The position numbers were made by a program, and so were the translations under genes. A stretch of DNA of 64,000 nt, taken from NCBI GenBank assembly GCA_019636195.1, contig JAHBYA010000008.1:1-64000 (forward strand), in the 5' to 3' direction. The notes under the pieces were generated by a model, which was not told the DNA's origin, ran no database searches, and saw only the letters and a program-made list of their open reading frames with translations. This document shows, in pieces, positions 1-6,548 of the stretch; the first letter of the stretch is position 1, and every line of letters begins with the position of its first letter. The stretch is from Planctomycetota bacterium (GTDB taxonomy: Bacteria > Planctomycetota > UBA8742 > UBA2392).

Positions 1-51
1 TGGCGCACATCGTGAACTTGGCGAGATGCTTGCAGTAAACTGCCGTCAGCA

Positions 52-134
52 CTTCGCGGCCTTCGCGACACCTTCGCGTCTTCGCGTGAAGGCAGTTTCA
101 GGTTTAGCCACGGAGGACACGGAGAAGCACGGAG
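52..134. repeat. Short direct-repeat cluster (CTTCGCG x4, CACGGAG x3)
   Basis: CTTCGCG occurs at 52, 61, 72 and 80, and CACGGAG at 109, 118 and 128. The block lies in noncoding DNA downstream of the minus-strand housekeeping operon. It is low-complexity repeat DNA with no coding potential that I can see; its role is unknown. Confidence 0.6.
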
Positions 135-151
135 GACTGCAAATGCAGTCC
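134..151 (-). terminator. Hairpin after the tpiA-coaC operon
   Basis: GGACTGCA/TGCAGTCC is a perfect 8-bp inverted repeat around AA, 26 nt beyond the stop of the last minus-strand gene of the operon. There is no clear U-tract, so it may be a stabilising 3' hairpin or a weak terminator. Confidence 0.4.
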
Positions 152-176
152 GCAGATTCATGCAGACCGGGCTGGG

Positions 177-572
177 TCACTCGGTGAAGGTGGCGTTGGC
201 TGGGTCGAAGATGGTGCCGAAGTGATCGACGGGCTGCTTGAGTGTTTCTAGCAGGTCGGTGGCGACGCGGGTCATTTCGTCTTTGTGCTTCTGGGCCATC
301 TGTTCACCGGCGCTGTCGGTGTAAACGAGGTGCACGGTGACATAGGCCTTGAAGTCCGAAAGCTCAAGGAACAAGCCGTCGTAGGGCGTCTTGAATATGT
401 AGCTGAACGTGCTTTGTTTACCAGCGGGCAGCTTGTTGTTGGGGTAGCCGAAGTGGTGCAGGGCGGCGTACACCGCGCCCCAGGGCGGCAGGTCGTACTC
501 TTCCAGCAGGTCAATGCGACCCCGCCGGTGGTCATCCAGAAACTTAAGTGTCGCCTTGTCCGCGAGTTGCAC
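177..572 (-). CDS. Hypothetical protein, last gene of tpiA operon
   Basis: A 131-aa soluble protein with no signal peptide or membrane segment and no family I recognise. The open frame extends upstream to 653 inside coaC, but the GTG at 572 is chosen as start because AGGAGG (complement of 579-584) lies 6 nt before it. It begins 25 nt after the coaC stop, so it is very probably co-transcribed with coaC. The sequence is rich in aromatic and charged residues (EEYDLPPWGAVYAALHHFGY near the N-terminus), which suggests a compact mixed fold. Function unknown. Confidence 0.7.
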   Translation of the reverse strand: MQLADKATLKFLDDHRRGRIDLLEEYDLPPWGAVYAALHHFGYPNNKLPAGKQSTFSYIFKTPYDGLFLELSDFKAYVTVHLVYTDSAGEQMAQKHKDEMTRVATDLLETLKQPVDHFGTIFDPANATFTE

Positions 573-597
573 GGGTTGCCTCCTGGCCTGTGTAATT

Positions 598-1164
598 CTA
601 CCCCGTGGGTTGCGACGCGTCCAATTTAAGCAGCGCAAACACTTTATCCGCAATTACTTGCGGCTCTGCCAGCCGGCCTTCCCCCTGCCAGCCGCAGGCC
701 AGGTCGCCCGAATCGGGCTCAATGAAGTGATAGCCGCGCTCACGCAGCAGCTTGACGTTGGCGACGGTGGCTGGGTTGTGCCACATGCGGGTGTTCATGG
801 CTGGGGCAAAGGCCACCGGCACTTCGTTGGGCAGTACGCTCATGATGAGTGTGCTGACCGGCTCGTCGGCGATGCCGTGTGCGGCTTTGCCCAGGATGTT
901 GGCGGTGGCGGGGGCGATCAGCAGCAGGTCAAGCTCATCGGCGAGATCGATGTGTTTCGGCTTGGTGTTGGAGTCTTCCCACAGGGTGGTGATCACCGGG
1001 TTGCGGGTAAGGGCCAGAAAGGTCTGGGGGCCGACAAACTGTGTGGCGGACGGCGTCATGGCAACGGTGACATCGACGTGGTCACGAAGGTGCTTGTGCA
1101 GCACGGCGATCTTGAACGCCGCAATGCTGCCGCAGACCCCGATAACAACGTGCGGCCGGGCCAT
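598..1164 (-). CDS. coaC: Phosphopantothenoylcysteine decarboxylase (flavoprotein, stand-alone CoaC)
   Basis: 188-aa HFCD-family flavoprotein that would decarboxylate 4'-phosphopantothenoyl-L-cysteine in coenzyme A synthesis. Family motifs are visible: VIGVCGSIAAFK at the N-terminus (FMN phosphate contact), APATANILGKAAHG, FAPAMNTRMW (the PxMNxxMW substrate motif) and LACGWQGEGRLAE (substrate-clamp loop with its Cys). In most bacteria this is the N-terminal half of the roughly 400-aa bifunctional CoaBC; here the ORF ends after the decarboxylase domain and the next gene is not a ligase, so CoaB must be elsewhere. The ATG directly abuts the rpoZ stop (1165), indicating translational coupling. 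Confidence 0.9.
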   Translation of the reverse strand: MARPHVVIGVCGSIAAFKIAVLHKHLRDHVDVTVAMTPSATQFVGPQTFLALTRNPVITTLWEDSNTKPKHIDLADELDLLLIAPATANILGKAAHGIADEPVSTLIMSVLPNEVPVAFAPAMNTRMWHNPATVANVKLLRERGYHFIEPDSGDLACGWQGEGRLAEPQVIADKVFALLKLDASQPTG

Positions 1165-1413
1165 TTACTTTTTCTTTTCGTCGGTTTTTTCGACGGTCTG
1201 GTTGTCAGCGGCAAGGGCAATCTTGCCCTGCTTGAGCTCCTGCACGGCGATGTAGATGAAGTCCTTGCCGTGCTTTTCGTCCACGCGCACCAGTCGCGGC
1301 GAGCCGGCAACAAGCTCGTTGACGCGGCGCTGAAGCAGCACAGTCAGGCGGAACTTGCCGCCAGCGATTTCAAACAGACCTTCCAGTTCAGGGTAGTCGA
1401 GTGCGAATGCCAT
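1165..1413 (-). CDS. rpoZ: RNA polymerase omega subunit
   Basis: 82-aa protein matching omega in size, position and core motif: the FRLTVLLQRRVNELVAG stretch corresponds to the conserved helix that clamps the beta-prime C-terminus. The C-terminal tail is Lys/Glu-rich (EKTDEKKK). It lies between gmk and coaC, the usual neighbourhood of rpoZ. The N-terminus (ALDYPELEGLFEIAGG) is divergent from proteobacterial omega. Separated from gmk by a 128-nt repeat-bearing spacer, so it might have extra expression control. Confidence 0.8.
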   Translation of the reverse strand: MAFALDYPELEGLFEIAGGKFRLTVLLQRRVNELVAGSPRLVRVDEKHGKDFIYIAVQELKQGKIALAADNQTVEKTDEKKK

Positions 1414-1427
1414 GCGTGGGTCCTCTC

Positions 1428-1490
1428 GGTTCTGGGTTCTGGGTTCCGGGTTCCGGGTTCTGAGTTCCGGGTTCCGGGTTTTGGGTTCCG
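1428..1490. repeat. Tandem heptamer repeat GGTTCYG, 9 units
   Basis: Nine contiguous 7-bp units (GGTTCTG or GGTTCCG; unit 6 starts AG, unit 8 is GGTTTTG) occupy 1428-1490. They lie in the spacer between gmk and rpoZ inside an otherwise tight minus-strand operon. 7-bp units do not preserve frame and no ORF uses them. Confidence 0.95.
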
Positions 1491-1518
1491 GGGCACCTGG
1501 TATGCAGTGTCCACCTTG

Positions 1519-1539
1519 CTTCCTGCTTCCTGCTTCCTG
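1519..1539. repeat. Second heptamer tract CTTCCTG, 3 units
   Basis: Three perfect CTTCCTG units, preceded by a partial CCTTG, close the same gmk-rpoZ spacer. This is a different heptamer sharing the 7-bp period of the 1428-1490 tract. Confidence 0.9.
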
Positions 1540-1541
1540 CC

Positions 1542-2171
1542 TTACTCTTTCATTTCGAGGCCTGGGTACAACGCCTGGCCCTGTTCTTTCATTCTTTGCA
1601 GTTTCTGCCGGTGCGCCAGCACCAGGTTGTGGACTTCGGTGACACAGGCGCCGAGGTCTTCGTTGATCACGATGTGGTTGTAGATCGCCTTGGCCTGCTC
1701 CATTTCCATCTCGACGCGTTTCAGCCTTACGGTTTGCTGCTCGTTGCTTTCGGTGGCGCGGTTGGCAAGGCGCCTTGCCAGTTCTTTCAGGTCGGGCGGC
1801 GCAAGAAACACCAGCAGCGAGTTGTAGCCCTTGCCCCGCACCTGCATGCCGCCGTGCACGTCAATCACAAGAAGGAATGCCTTGTGGTCGCGCAGCGCGT
1901 TGCGCAGCGGCTCTTTGGGCGTGCCGTACCAGTTTCCGTGCACCTCTGCGCTTTCGACCAGCTCGCCGGCCTGCTTCAGGTTTTCAAACTCGTCGCGGCT
2001 GATAAAGCGGTAGTCGCGCCCATCCACTTCACCGTTGCGCCGCGCCCGGGTCGTGACACTGACCGAGCGAACATAGCCGCCAAGGTCGATCAGGCGCTGG
2101 GCGACGGTTGTCTTGCCCACCCCTGACGGCCCCGACAGCACGACCAGCGTACCCGGCAAGTCTTGTGTCAC
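1542..2171 (-). CDS. gmk: Guanylate kinase
   Basis: 209-aa P-loop nucleotide kinase converting GMP to GDP with ATP. The Walker A is GPSGVGKTTVAQRL at residues 13-26. The GMP-binding segment (VSVTTRARRNGEVDGRDYRF) shows the conserved TTR and RDY residues, and ELVESAEVHGNWYGTP matches the family's E(W/S)A.V.G..YGT motif. Length is typical (about 205). The start is GTG at 2171, 8 nt after the yicC stop, so the two genes are coupled. Confidence 0.95.
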   Translation of the reverse strand: MTQDLPGTLVVLSGPSGVGKTTVAQRLIDLGGYVRSVSVTTRARRNGEVDGRDYRFISRDEFENLKQAGELVESAEVHGNWYGTPKEPLRNALRDHKAFLLVIDVHGGMQVRGKGYNSLLVFLAPPDLKELARRLANRATESNEQQTVRLKRVEMEMEQAKAIYNHIVINEDLGACVTEVHNLVLAHRQKLQRMKEQGQALYPGLEMKE

Positions 2172-2179
2172 GCCCCGCC

Positions 2180-3061
2180 CTACTCCAGGTTCTGCACCTG
2201 CTCTTTGATGCGTTCAAGCTCGGACTTCATTTCCACGGCGATGCTTGCCAGTTGTGCGTCGTTGGCTTTGCTGGCGATGGTATTGGTCTCGCGCAGCATT
2301 TCCTGGGCGATGAAATCCAGCTTGCGCCCCACCTCTCCCTTGCCTGCCATGCCCTGCAGAAACTGCGTGCAGTGGTGTTCCAGCCGCGTGGTTTCCTCGG
2401 TAATGTCCGCGCGGTCGGCAAAGTAGGCCGCCTCGCGGGCCAGCGCCTCGGGCTCAAGGGCCGTGCCGCTGTCCGCCAGCAGCTTTTCCATGCGCGCCTT
2501 GAGCTTGTCGCGATACTCCAGCACAACCTGCGGCGCCCGCGCAGCCACCTGCTGCGACAACGCGGCCACTTTCTTTACCCGCGGCTCAAGGTCGGCGGCG
2601 AGCGCGCTGCCCTCTTTGCCGCGCATCTCGGCCAGTTGGTCCAGCGCGGCATCCAGCGCGTGCATCAGCGCGGTCTTGAGCGTCGGGCCGGCTTCGACCT
2701 CGCTGCGTTCTTCCAGCACTACGCCGTCCATGGCGAGAACGTCAGCCAGGCCCGGCGCCTCAGTTTTCAATTCCGCGGCCAGCGCCTCGAGCCGCGGCAG
2801 CCAGTCACGGATCGCGGCTTCGTTCAGGCGGTAGCTGGTGTCGCGCGGGCCGCGCTCAAGGCTGACGTTGCAGTACACGCTGCCGCGGATCAGCTTGCCG
2901 CGGATGCGACCCTCAATTTCAGTCTCAAGCTCGGCGAAAACATCAGGCAGGCGCGTGGCCACCTTCAGGAAGCGGTTGTTGACCGACTTGAGTTCAACGG
3001 TGATCGCCCCCTGGTCCGACGCCGCCGTGCCGCGCCCGAAACCGGTCATGCCGTACGGCAC
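2180..3061 (-). CDS. yicC: YicC-family endoribonuclease-like protein
   Basis: 293-aa YicC/YloC family protein; the family is implicated in RNA cleavage (E. coli YicC acts on the small RNA RyhB) and is common next to gmk. Visible hallmarks are the N-terminal MTGFGRG box, KSVNNRFL, and a C-terminal KLDFIAQEMLRETNTIASK block. The GTG start (3061) overlaps the secG TAG stop as TAGTG; an ATG four codons downstream (3049) would directly precede TGFGRG and is the alternative. Coiled-coil-rich middle region. Confidence 0.9.
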   Translation of the reverse strand: MPYGMTGFGRGTAASDQGAITVELKSVNNRFLKVATRLPDVFAELETEIEGRIRGKLIRGSVYCNVSLERGPRDTSYRLNEAAIRDWLPRLEALAAELKTEAPGLADVLAMDGVVLEERSEVEAGPTLKTALMHALDAALDQLAEMRGKEGSALAADLEPRVKKVAALSQQVAARAPQVVLEYRDKLKARMEKLLADSGTALEPEALAREAAYFADRADITEETTRLEHHCTQFLQGMAGKGEVGRKLDFIAQEMLRETNTIASKANDAQLASIAVEMKSELERIKEQVQNLE

Positions 3062-3363
3062 TATTCACCCTCCTTGGGGGTTGAAGTGCCTTCCACGCCT
3101 GTGGTGTCGGTCTTGCCGCCGCTGGTGCTGACCAGGTTGAAGATCAGCGCCAGCACAATGAACGTCGCGCCCATGAACGTCAGCACCTTGTCAACCACGG
3201 CCTGGCCCTTGGTGCCGAACGCGCCGCCGCCATCGCCGCCGCCGAACGCGGCGCCAATGCCGCCGCTGTCGCTTTGCCGAAACAGCACAAATACGATCAT
3301 CACCACACAGTTCACGATAAACAGCACCGCCAGCAGGGTGTTTACAGCCGCATTCGCTAACAT
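3061..3363 (-). CDS. secG: Protein-export membrane protein SecG
   Basis: 100-aa SecG: two hydrophobic segments (about residues 3-23 and 60-80) separated by a cytoplasmic loop containing FRQSDSGGIGAAFGG and a second Gly/Phe-rich stretch, matching the usual L(L/Q)Q.g.gggl.ssfGg loop. It would stimulate SecYEG translocation. The ATG directly follows the tpiA stop and the stop overlaps the yicC start, so expression is coupled within the operon. The C-terminal tail (KTDTTGVEGTSTPKEGE) is hydrophilic, as common in SecG. Confidence 0.9.
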   Translation of the reverse strand: MLANAAVNTLLAVLFIVNCVVMIVFVLFRQSDSGGIGAAFGGGDGGGAFGTKGQAVVDKVLTFMGATFIVLALIFNLVSTSGGKTDTTGVEGTSTPKEGE

Positions 3364-4089
3364 TCAGGCCTCCATGGCGGCGTTGTCGATTGCCGCCAGA
3401 CTTTCGTAATCCAGGCTTGCGCCGCCTACCAGTACCCCGGCCACGTCAGGCTGCGTCAGCAGCTCGCGGGCGTTGTCGGGCTTGACGCTGCCGCCGTACA
3501 GCAGCGGCGCGCTGATGCCCAGCCGTTGCAACGCCGCGCGCAGGCCCGCATGAATCTCCTGCGCCTGCTGCGGCGTGGCGTTTTCGCCGGTGCCGATGGC
3601 CCACACGGGCTCATAGGCCACGGCGGCAATCATCGCGCGCTCAGACTCGTCCAGCTTCTGCAGCGTGCCCAACTGCTCGCCGGTGACAGTCTCGGCGCGT
3701 CCCGCCTGCCGTTCAGCCAGCGTTTCGCCGACGCAATACACGATTTTCAAGCCCTCCGCGGCTGCGCGCTTGAGCTTGCGCAGCAGCAGGGGGTGACGTT
3801 CGCCGTGGCCGTGGCGCCGCTCGCTGTGGCCGACCAGCACCAGGCTGCAACCGGCATCGGCAAGCTGCCCGGCGCTGACGTCGCCGGTGAAGGCGCCGTC
3901 TTCTTCGGGTGAAACGTCCTGCGCCCCCAGCAAAAGCCCGCTGCCCGCAATGGCTTGCGCCACAGCCGGCAGCAGCGGAAACGAAGGGAACAGCCAGCAT
4001 TGGCGCCCGTCGGCCTTGAGCCTGGAAGCAAGCTCAAGCGCGGACTGCCGCCTCAGGTTCATTTTCCAGTTGGCGGCGACAATGCGCAC
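3364..4089 (-). CDS. tpiA: Triosephosphate isomerase
   Basis: 241-aa TIM-barrel enzyme interconverting dihydroxyacetone phosphate and glyceraldehyde 3-phosphate. Catalytic residues are in place: Lys in AANWKMN (residue 9), His in VLVGHSERR, Glu in AYEPVWAIGTG; the phosphate loop LYGGSVKPDN and LVGGASLD are at the C-terminal end. It is slightly shorter than most TIMs (about 250) because of compact loops. The GTG start at 4089 has a GGGGGA site 4-5 nt upstream. First gene of the operon; its promoter must lie in the 105-bp gap shared with divergent aat. Confidence 0.95.
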   Translation of the reverse strand: MRIVAANWKMNLRRQSALELASRLKADGRQCWLFPSFPLLPAVAQAIAGSGLLLGAQDVSPEEDGAFTGDVSAGQLADAGCSLVLVGHSERRHGHGERHPLLLRKLKRAAAEGLKIVYCVGETLAERQAGRAETVTGEQLGTLQKLDESERAMIAAVAYEPVWAIGTGENATPQQAQEIHAGLRAALQRLGISAPLLYGGSVKPDNARELLTQPDVAGVLVGGASLDYESLAAIDNAAMEA

Positions 4090-4182
4090 AGTTCCCCCAT
4101 TTCAGGGCGAGATACGGTAGCAACGCGCCGCAGGGTGACAAGCAAGGGAAGCACGTCAGTAACCATGCCTTCCCCGCGATTC

Positions 4183-4188
4183 TAAACT
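4183..4188 (+). promoter_or_regulatory. -10 element of aat (predicted leaderless)
   Basis: TAAACT ends exactly 6 nt before the aat ATG and no Shine-Dalgarno is present, so transcription would start at or next to the start codon. The -35 candidate (TAACCA, 17 nt upstream) is weak. Confidence 0.5.
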
Positions 4189-4194
4189 GCAAAC

Positions 4195-4902
4195 ATGCCC
4201 GTGTATCGCCTGCCCGATGAGCACGTGTTTCCGCCGCCCGACGAAGCCGAAGAAGACGGGCTGCTGGCGGTCGGCGGCGACCTGGACCCGGACCGCCTGC
4301 TGATCGCGTATTCGCAGGGAATTTTCCCCTGGCCCCACCGCGGCTGGCCCATGCTGTGGTTCAGCCCGGACCCGCGCATGGTGCTGCCGGTAAGCGAACT
4401 GAGGCTTCAGCGCAGCCTGCGCCAAACGATCCGCAAACAGCGCTTTGAAATCCGGCTTGACACCGACTTTCGCGGCGTGATGCAGGGCTGCAAAGACGTG
4501 CCGCGGGCGGGGCAGCCGGGAACGTGGATCACGCGCGGCATGATCAAGGCCTACACCGAGCTGCACAAGCTCGGGTTTGCGCACTCGGCGGAAGCGTGGC
4601 TTGAGGGTGAGCTGGTGGGCGGGTTGTACGGCCTTTCACTGGGTCGGGCGTTCTTCGGCGAGTCGATGTTCGCCCGCGAAGATGACGCCAGCAAGGTGGC
4701 CTTTGCCACGCTGGTAAGGCAGCTCCGGCTCTGGCAGTTTGATTTCGTCGATGCGCAGGTGCACACGCGGCACCTTGAGCGCTTCGGCGCAAGGCTGATC
4801 CCGCGCGCCGAGTTCCTTGGCCTGCTCAAAACCGCGCTGAAGCACCCGGCGCGGCGCGGGCCATGGAAGCTCGAGATCAGCCCGCTGGACGCGCTGGCAT
4901 AG
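4195..4902 (+). CDS. aat: Leucyl/phenylalanyl-tRNA--protein transferase
   Basis: 235-aa Aat, which adds Leu or Phe from tRNA to N-terminal Arg/Lys of proteins, creating N-degrons for ClpS-ClpAP. Family motifs are visible: FPPPDEAEEDGLLAVGGDL, YSQGIFPW and MLWFSPDPRMVL near the N-terminus; GTWITRGMIKAYTELHKLGF; GGLYGLSLGRAFFGESMF; and DFVDAQVHTRHLERFGARLI. Full family length. Transcribed divergently from tpiA; the TAAACT -10 six nucleotides before ATG and lack of SD suggest a leaderless message. No clpS or clpA is nearby. Confidence 0.95.
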   Translation: MPVYRLPDEHVFPPPDEAEEDGLLAVGGDLDPDRLLIAYSQGIFPWPHRGWPMLWFSPDPRMVLPVSELRLQRSLRQTIRKQRFEIRLDTDFRGVMQGCKDVPRAGQPGTWITRGMIKAYTELHKLGFAHSAEAWLEGELVGGLYGLSLGRAFFGESMFAREDDASKVAFATLVRQLRLWQFDFVDAQVHTRHLERFGARLIPRAEFLGLLKTALKHPARRGPWKLEISPLDALA

Positions 4903-4987
4903 GGCGATTCCAAATTGCCGGGCAACTTGCAATGCAAACGCGGCGCAACTTCGGGTATGCTTCGCGGGTTCGATTGCGGAGACTGCG

Positions 4988-6436
4988 ATGCTGGCAGCGG
5001 GCGACGGCTTTGCCTTCATTTTCATCCTGATTGTGGTGGGCCTGGTGATTGCCGCCGTGGTCTGGGGCGCCAAGCACCAGAAAGCGATCCGCGAAAACTG
5101 GGCCGCGTTTGCCGCCCGCAACAACATGCAGTACATGGGCACCACCTTCGGCGGCATGAGCGGGTGGTACAACCGTGTCGCGATACGCATCAACACCATT
5201 ACGCGCGGCAGCGGCAAGAACCGCACCACCTATACCCAGTTTCACGGCACCATCGCATCGCCCATGCCCCACGGGCTGGTGCTGTATAAAGAGGGCTTTT
5301 TTTCAAAGGTCGGCAAAATGCTGGGCGGGCAGGACGTTCAAGTCGGCGACCCCGCCATCGACAACGCCTTCATCATCAAGGCCGAAGACCTGCTGGGCAC
5401 CCACAAGCTGCTTAGCATCGCACAGGTGCGCAGCGCGCTGCTGACAATCGTGCAGCGCCACCCCGGTCTGCGCGTCGATGGCCGCACCGTGATGTGGGAA
5501 CAGACCGGCGTCGTCCACAAGTACGAGCAACTTGATGCCAACGCGCAGGACCTGGCGTACCTGTGCAGCACCTTTGACGCCGCGTTTCACCAGCTTGCGG
5601 GCAGCCAGCCCAAGGCCCAGCCGGCGCCCGCACGCCCCGCCGCGGGAGCCGAGATTCTTGCCGCCACCGCCCCGCTGGGCATGCCCAGCCAGCCCCAGGT
5701 GCGGCGGGCGGAACCCCAGGACGACCCGGCGCAGCGCCGCAAGGCCATGTCGGACATGGCGGGCGTGCTGCATGCCCTTGAAGACAAGATGGAAAAGGGC
5801 CAGTGGACGCCGCAGCCCAATCCCGCCGAGCCGATCAGTCTGGACAATGCGTTTGAAGAGCCCAAAGCCGAAGACGCCTTTGCCGCGCCGACGGCCCCGG
5901 TGTTCGGCTCTTCGCAGTTTGAAGCCAACGCCTACGCCGCACCCAAGCCCAGCGATGCATTCAATGCCGCCAAGCCGCCAGCGTTTGCGTCGTCGCAATT
6001 TGACGCCAACCCGTTCGCCGCGCCCAAGGCCAGCGACGCCTTTGACGCGCCCAAGCCCATTGAATCAGCCACGCCCGCGGCTGAACCCGCGGCGGCTGAG
6101 GCCACGGGCGGCTTTGATGACGTGATTGCTTCGCTGGTCGCGGCTTCCATGAGTTTCGACCGCGACAAGATCATCCAGGCCAACGCCAACCGCGTGTGGC
6201 CGGTGACAGTCAAGGTTGAGCGCGTGGAAAGCACGTTCGGGTTTGACGTCCCCGATTCGCTGAAAGACGGCAAGACCATTGAAGGCGAACTCGCGGACGG
6301 CACCAAGGTGACGTTGCGCCTGCCCAAGTCGCGCAACGACGAAGTCGGCAAGCTGCACGGCGGCGGCGAAGTCAAAGCCATCGCCGGGATCGCCGGCTGG
6401 GACGACCTGTTCAAGAAACTCACGCTGAACGGGTGA
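4988..6436 (+). CDS. Membrane-anchored hypothetical protein, Ala/Pro-rich linker
   Basis: 482 aa. An N-terminal transmembrane helix (about residues 8-28, FAFIFILIVVGLVIAAVVWG) is followed by a roughly 180-residue globular domain resembling DUF3137-type domains (NNMQYMGTTFGG, then KNRTTYTQFHGTI). Next comes a low-complexity linker (about 215-375) with imperfect repeats of the type 'FGSSQFEANAYAAPKPSDAF' and 'FASSQFDANPFAAPKASDAF'. A C-terminal domain (about 385-482) starting FDDVIASLVAASMSFDRDK looks like a small beta-rich module. The ATG has GGAG 8 nt upstream and a TATGCT -10 candidate about 25 nt upstream. Function unknown. Confidence 0.8.
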   Translation: MLAAGDGFAFIFILIVVGLVIAAVVWGAKHQKAIRENWAAFAARNNMQYMGTTFGGMSGWYNRVAIRINTITRGSGKNRTTYTQFHGTIASPMPHGLVLYKEGFFSKVGKMLGGQDVQVGDPAIDNAFIIKAEDLLGTHKLLSIAQVRSALLTIVQRHPGLRVDGRTVMWEQTGVVHKYEQLDANAQDLAYLCSTFDAAFHQLAGSQPKAQPAPARPAAGAEILAATAPLGMPSQPQVRRAEPQDDPAQRRKAMSDMAGVLHALEDKMEKGQWTPQPNPAEPISLDNAFEEPKAEDAFAAPTAPVFGSSQFEANAYAAPKPSDAFNAAKPPAFASSQFDANPFAAPKASDAFDAPKPIESATPAAEPAAAEATGGFDDVIASLVAASMSFDRDKIIQANANRVWPVTVKVERVESTFGFDVPDSLKDGKTIEGELADGTKVTLRLPKSRNDEVGKLHGGGEVKAIAGIAGWDDLFKKLTLNG

Positions 6437-6449
6437 CACGCACACCGTC

Positions 6450-6548
6450 GTAGCATGCGCGTCCCGCGCATGTCGTTTTCATCGGCCTGCGGCCGATGGC
6501 ACGGGCCGGAGGCCCAAAAAGACGCCATCGCCGGGACGGCGATGCTAC
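6450..6548. repeat. REP-like element: four triloop hairpins bounded by GTAGCAT/ATGCTAC
   Basis: Four consecutive perfect hairpins, each with a 3-nt loop: 6455-6471 (7-bp arms), 6480-6498 (CATCGGCC/GGCCGATG), 6503-6515 (GGGCC/GGCCC) and 6526-6544 (CATCGCCG/CGGCGATG). GTAGCAT at 6450-6456 and its complement at 6542-6548 bound the set. The outer two hairpins are inverted near-copies of one sequence, the layout of a REPIN/BIME. It fills the gap between converging genes and its last bases overlap the ligA stop, so it may also act as a bidirectional 3' structure. Confidence 0.8.

Noticed and set aside
514..1683. A 389-aa plus-strand frame spanning coaC, rpoZ and the heptamer repeats
   Set aside because: It runs across three real minus-strand features and translates the repeat tract as low-complexity sequence.
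6450..6548. The four-hairpin element considered as a degenerate tRNA
   Set aside because: Stems and triloops do not match tRNA arm lengths, and there is no T-loop or anticodon arm.
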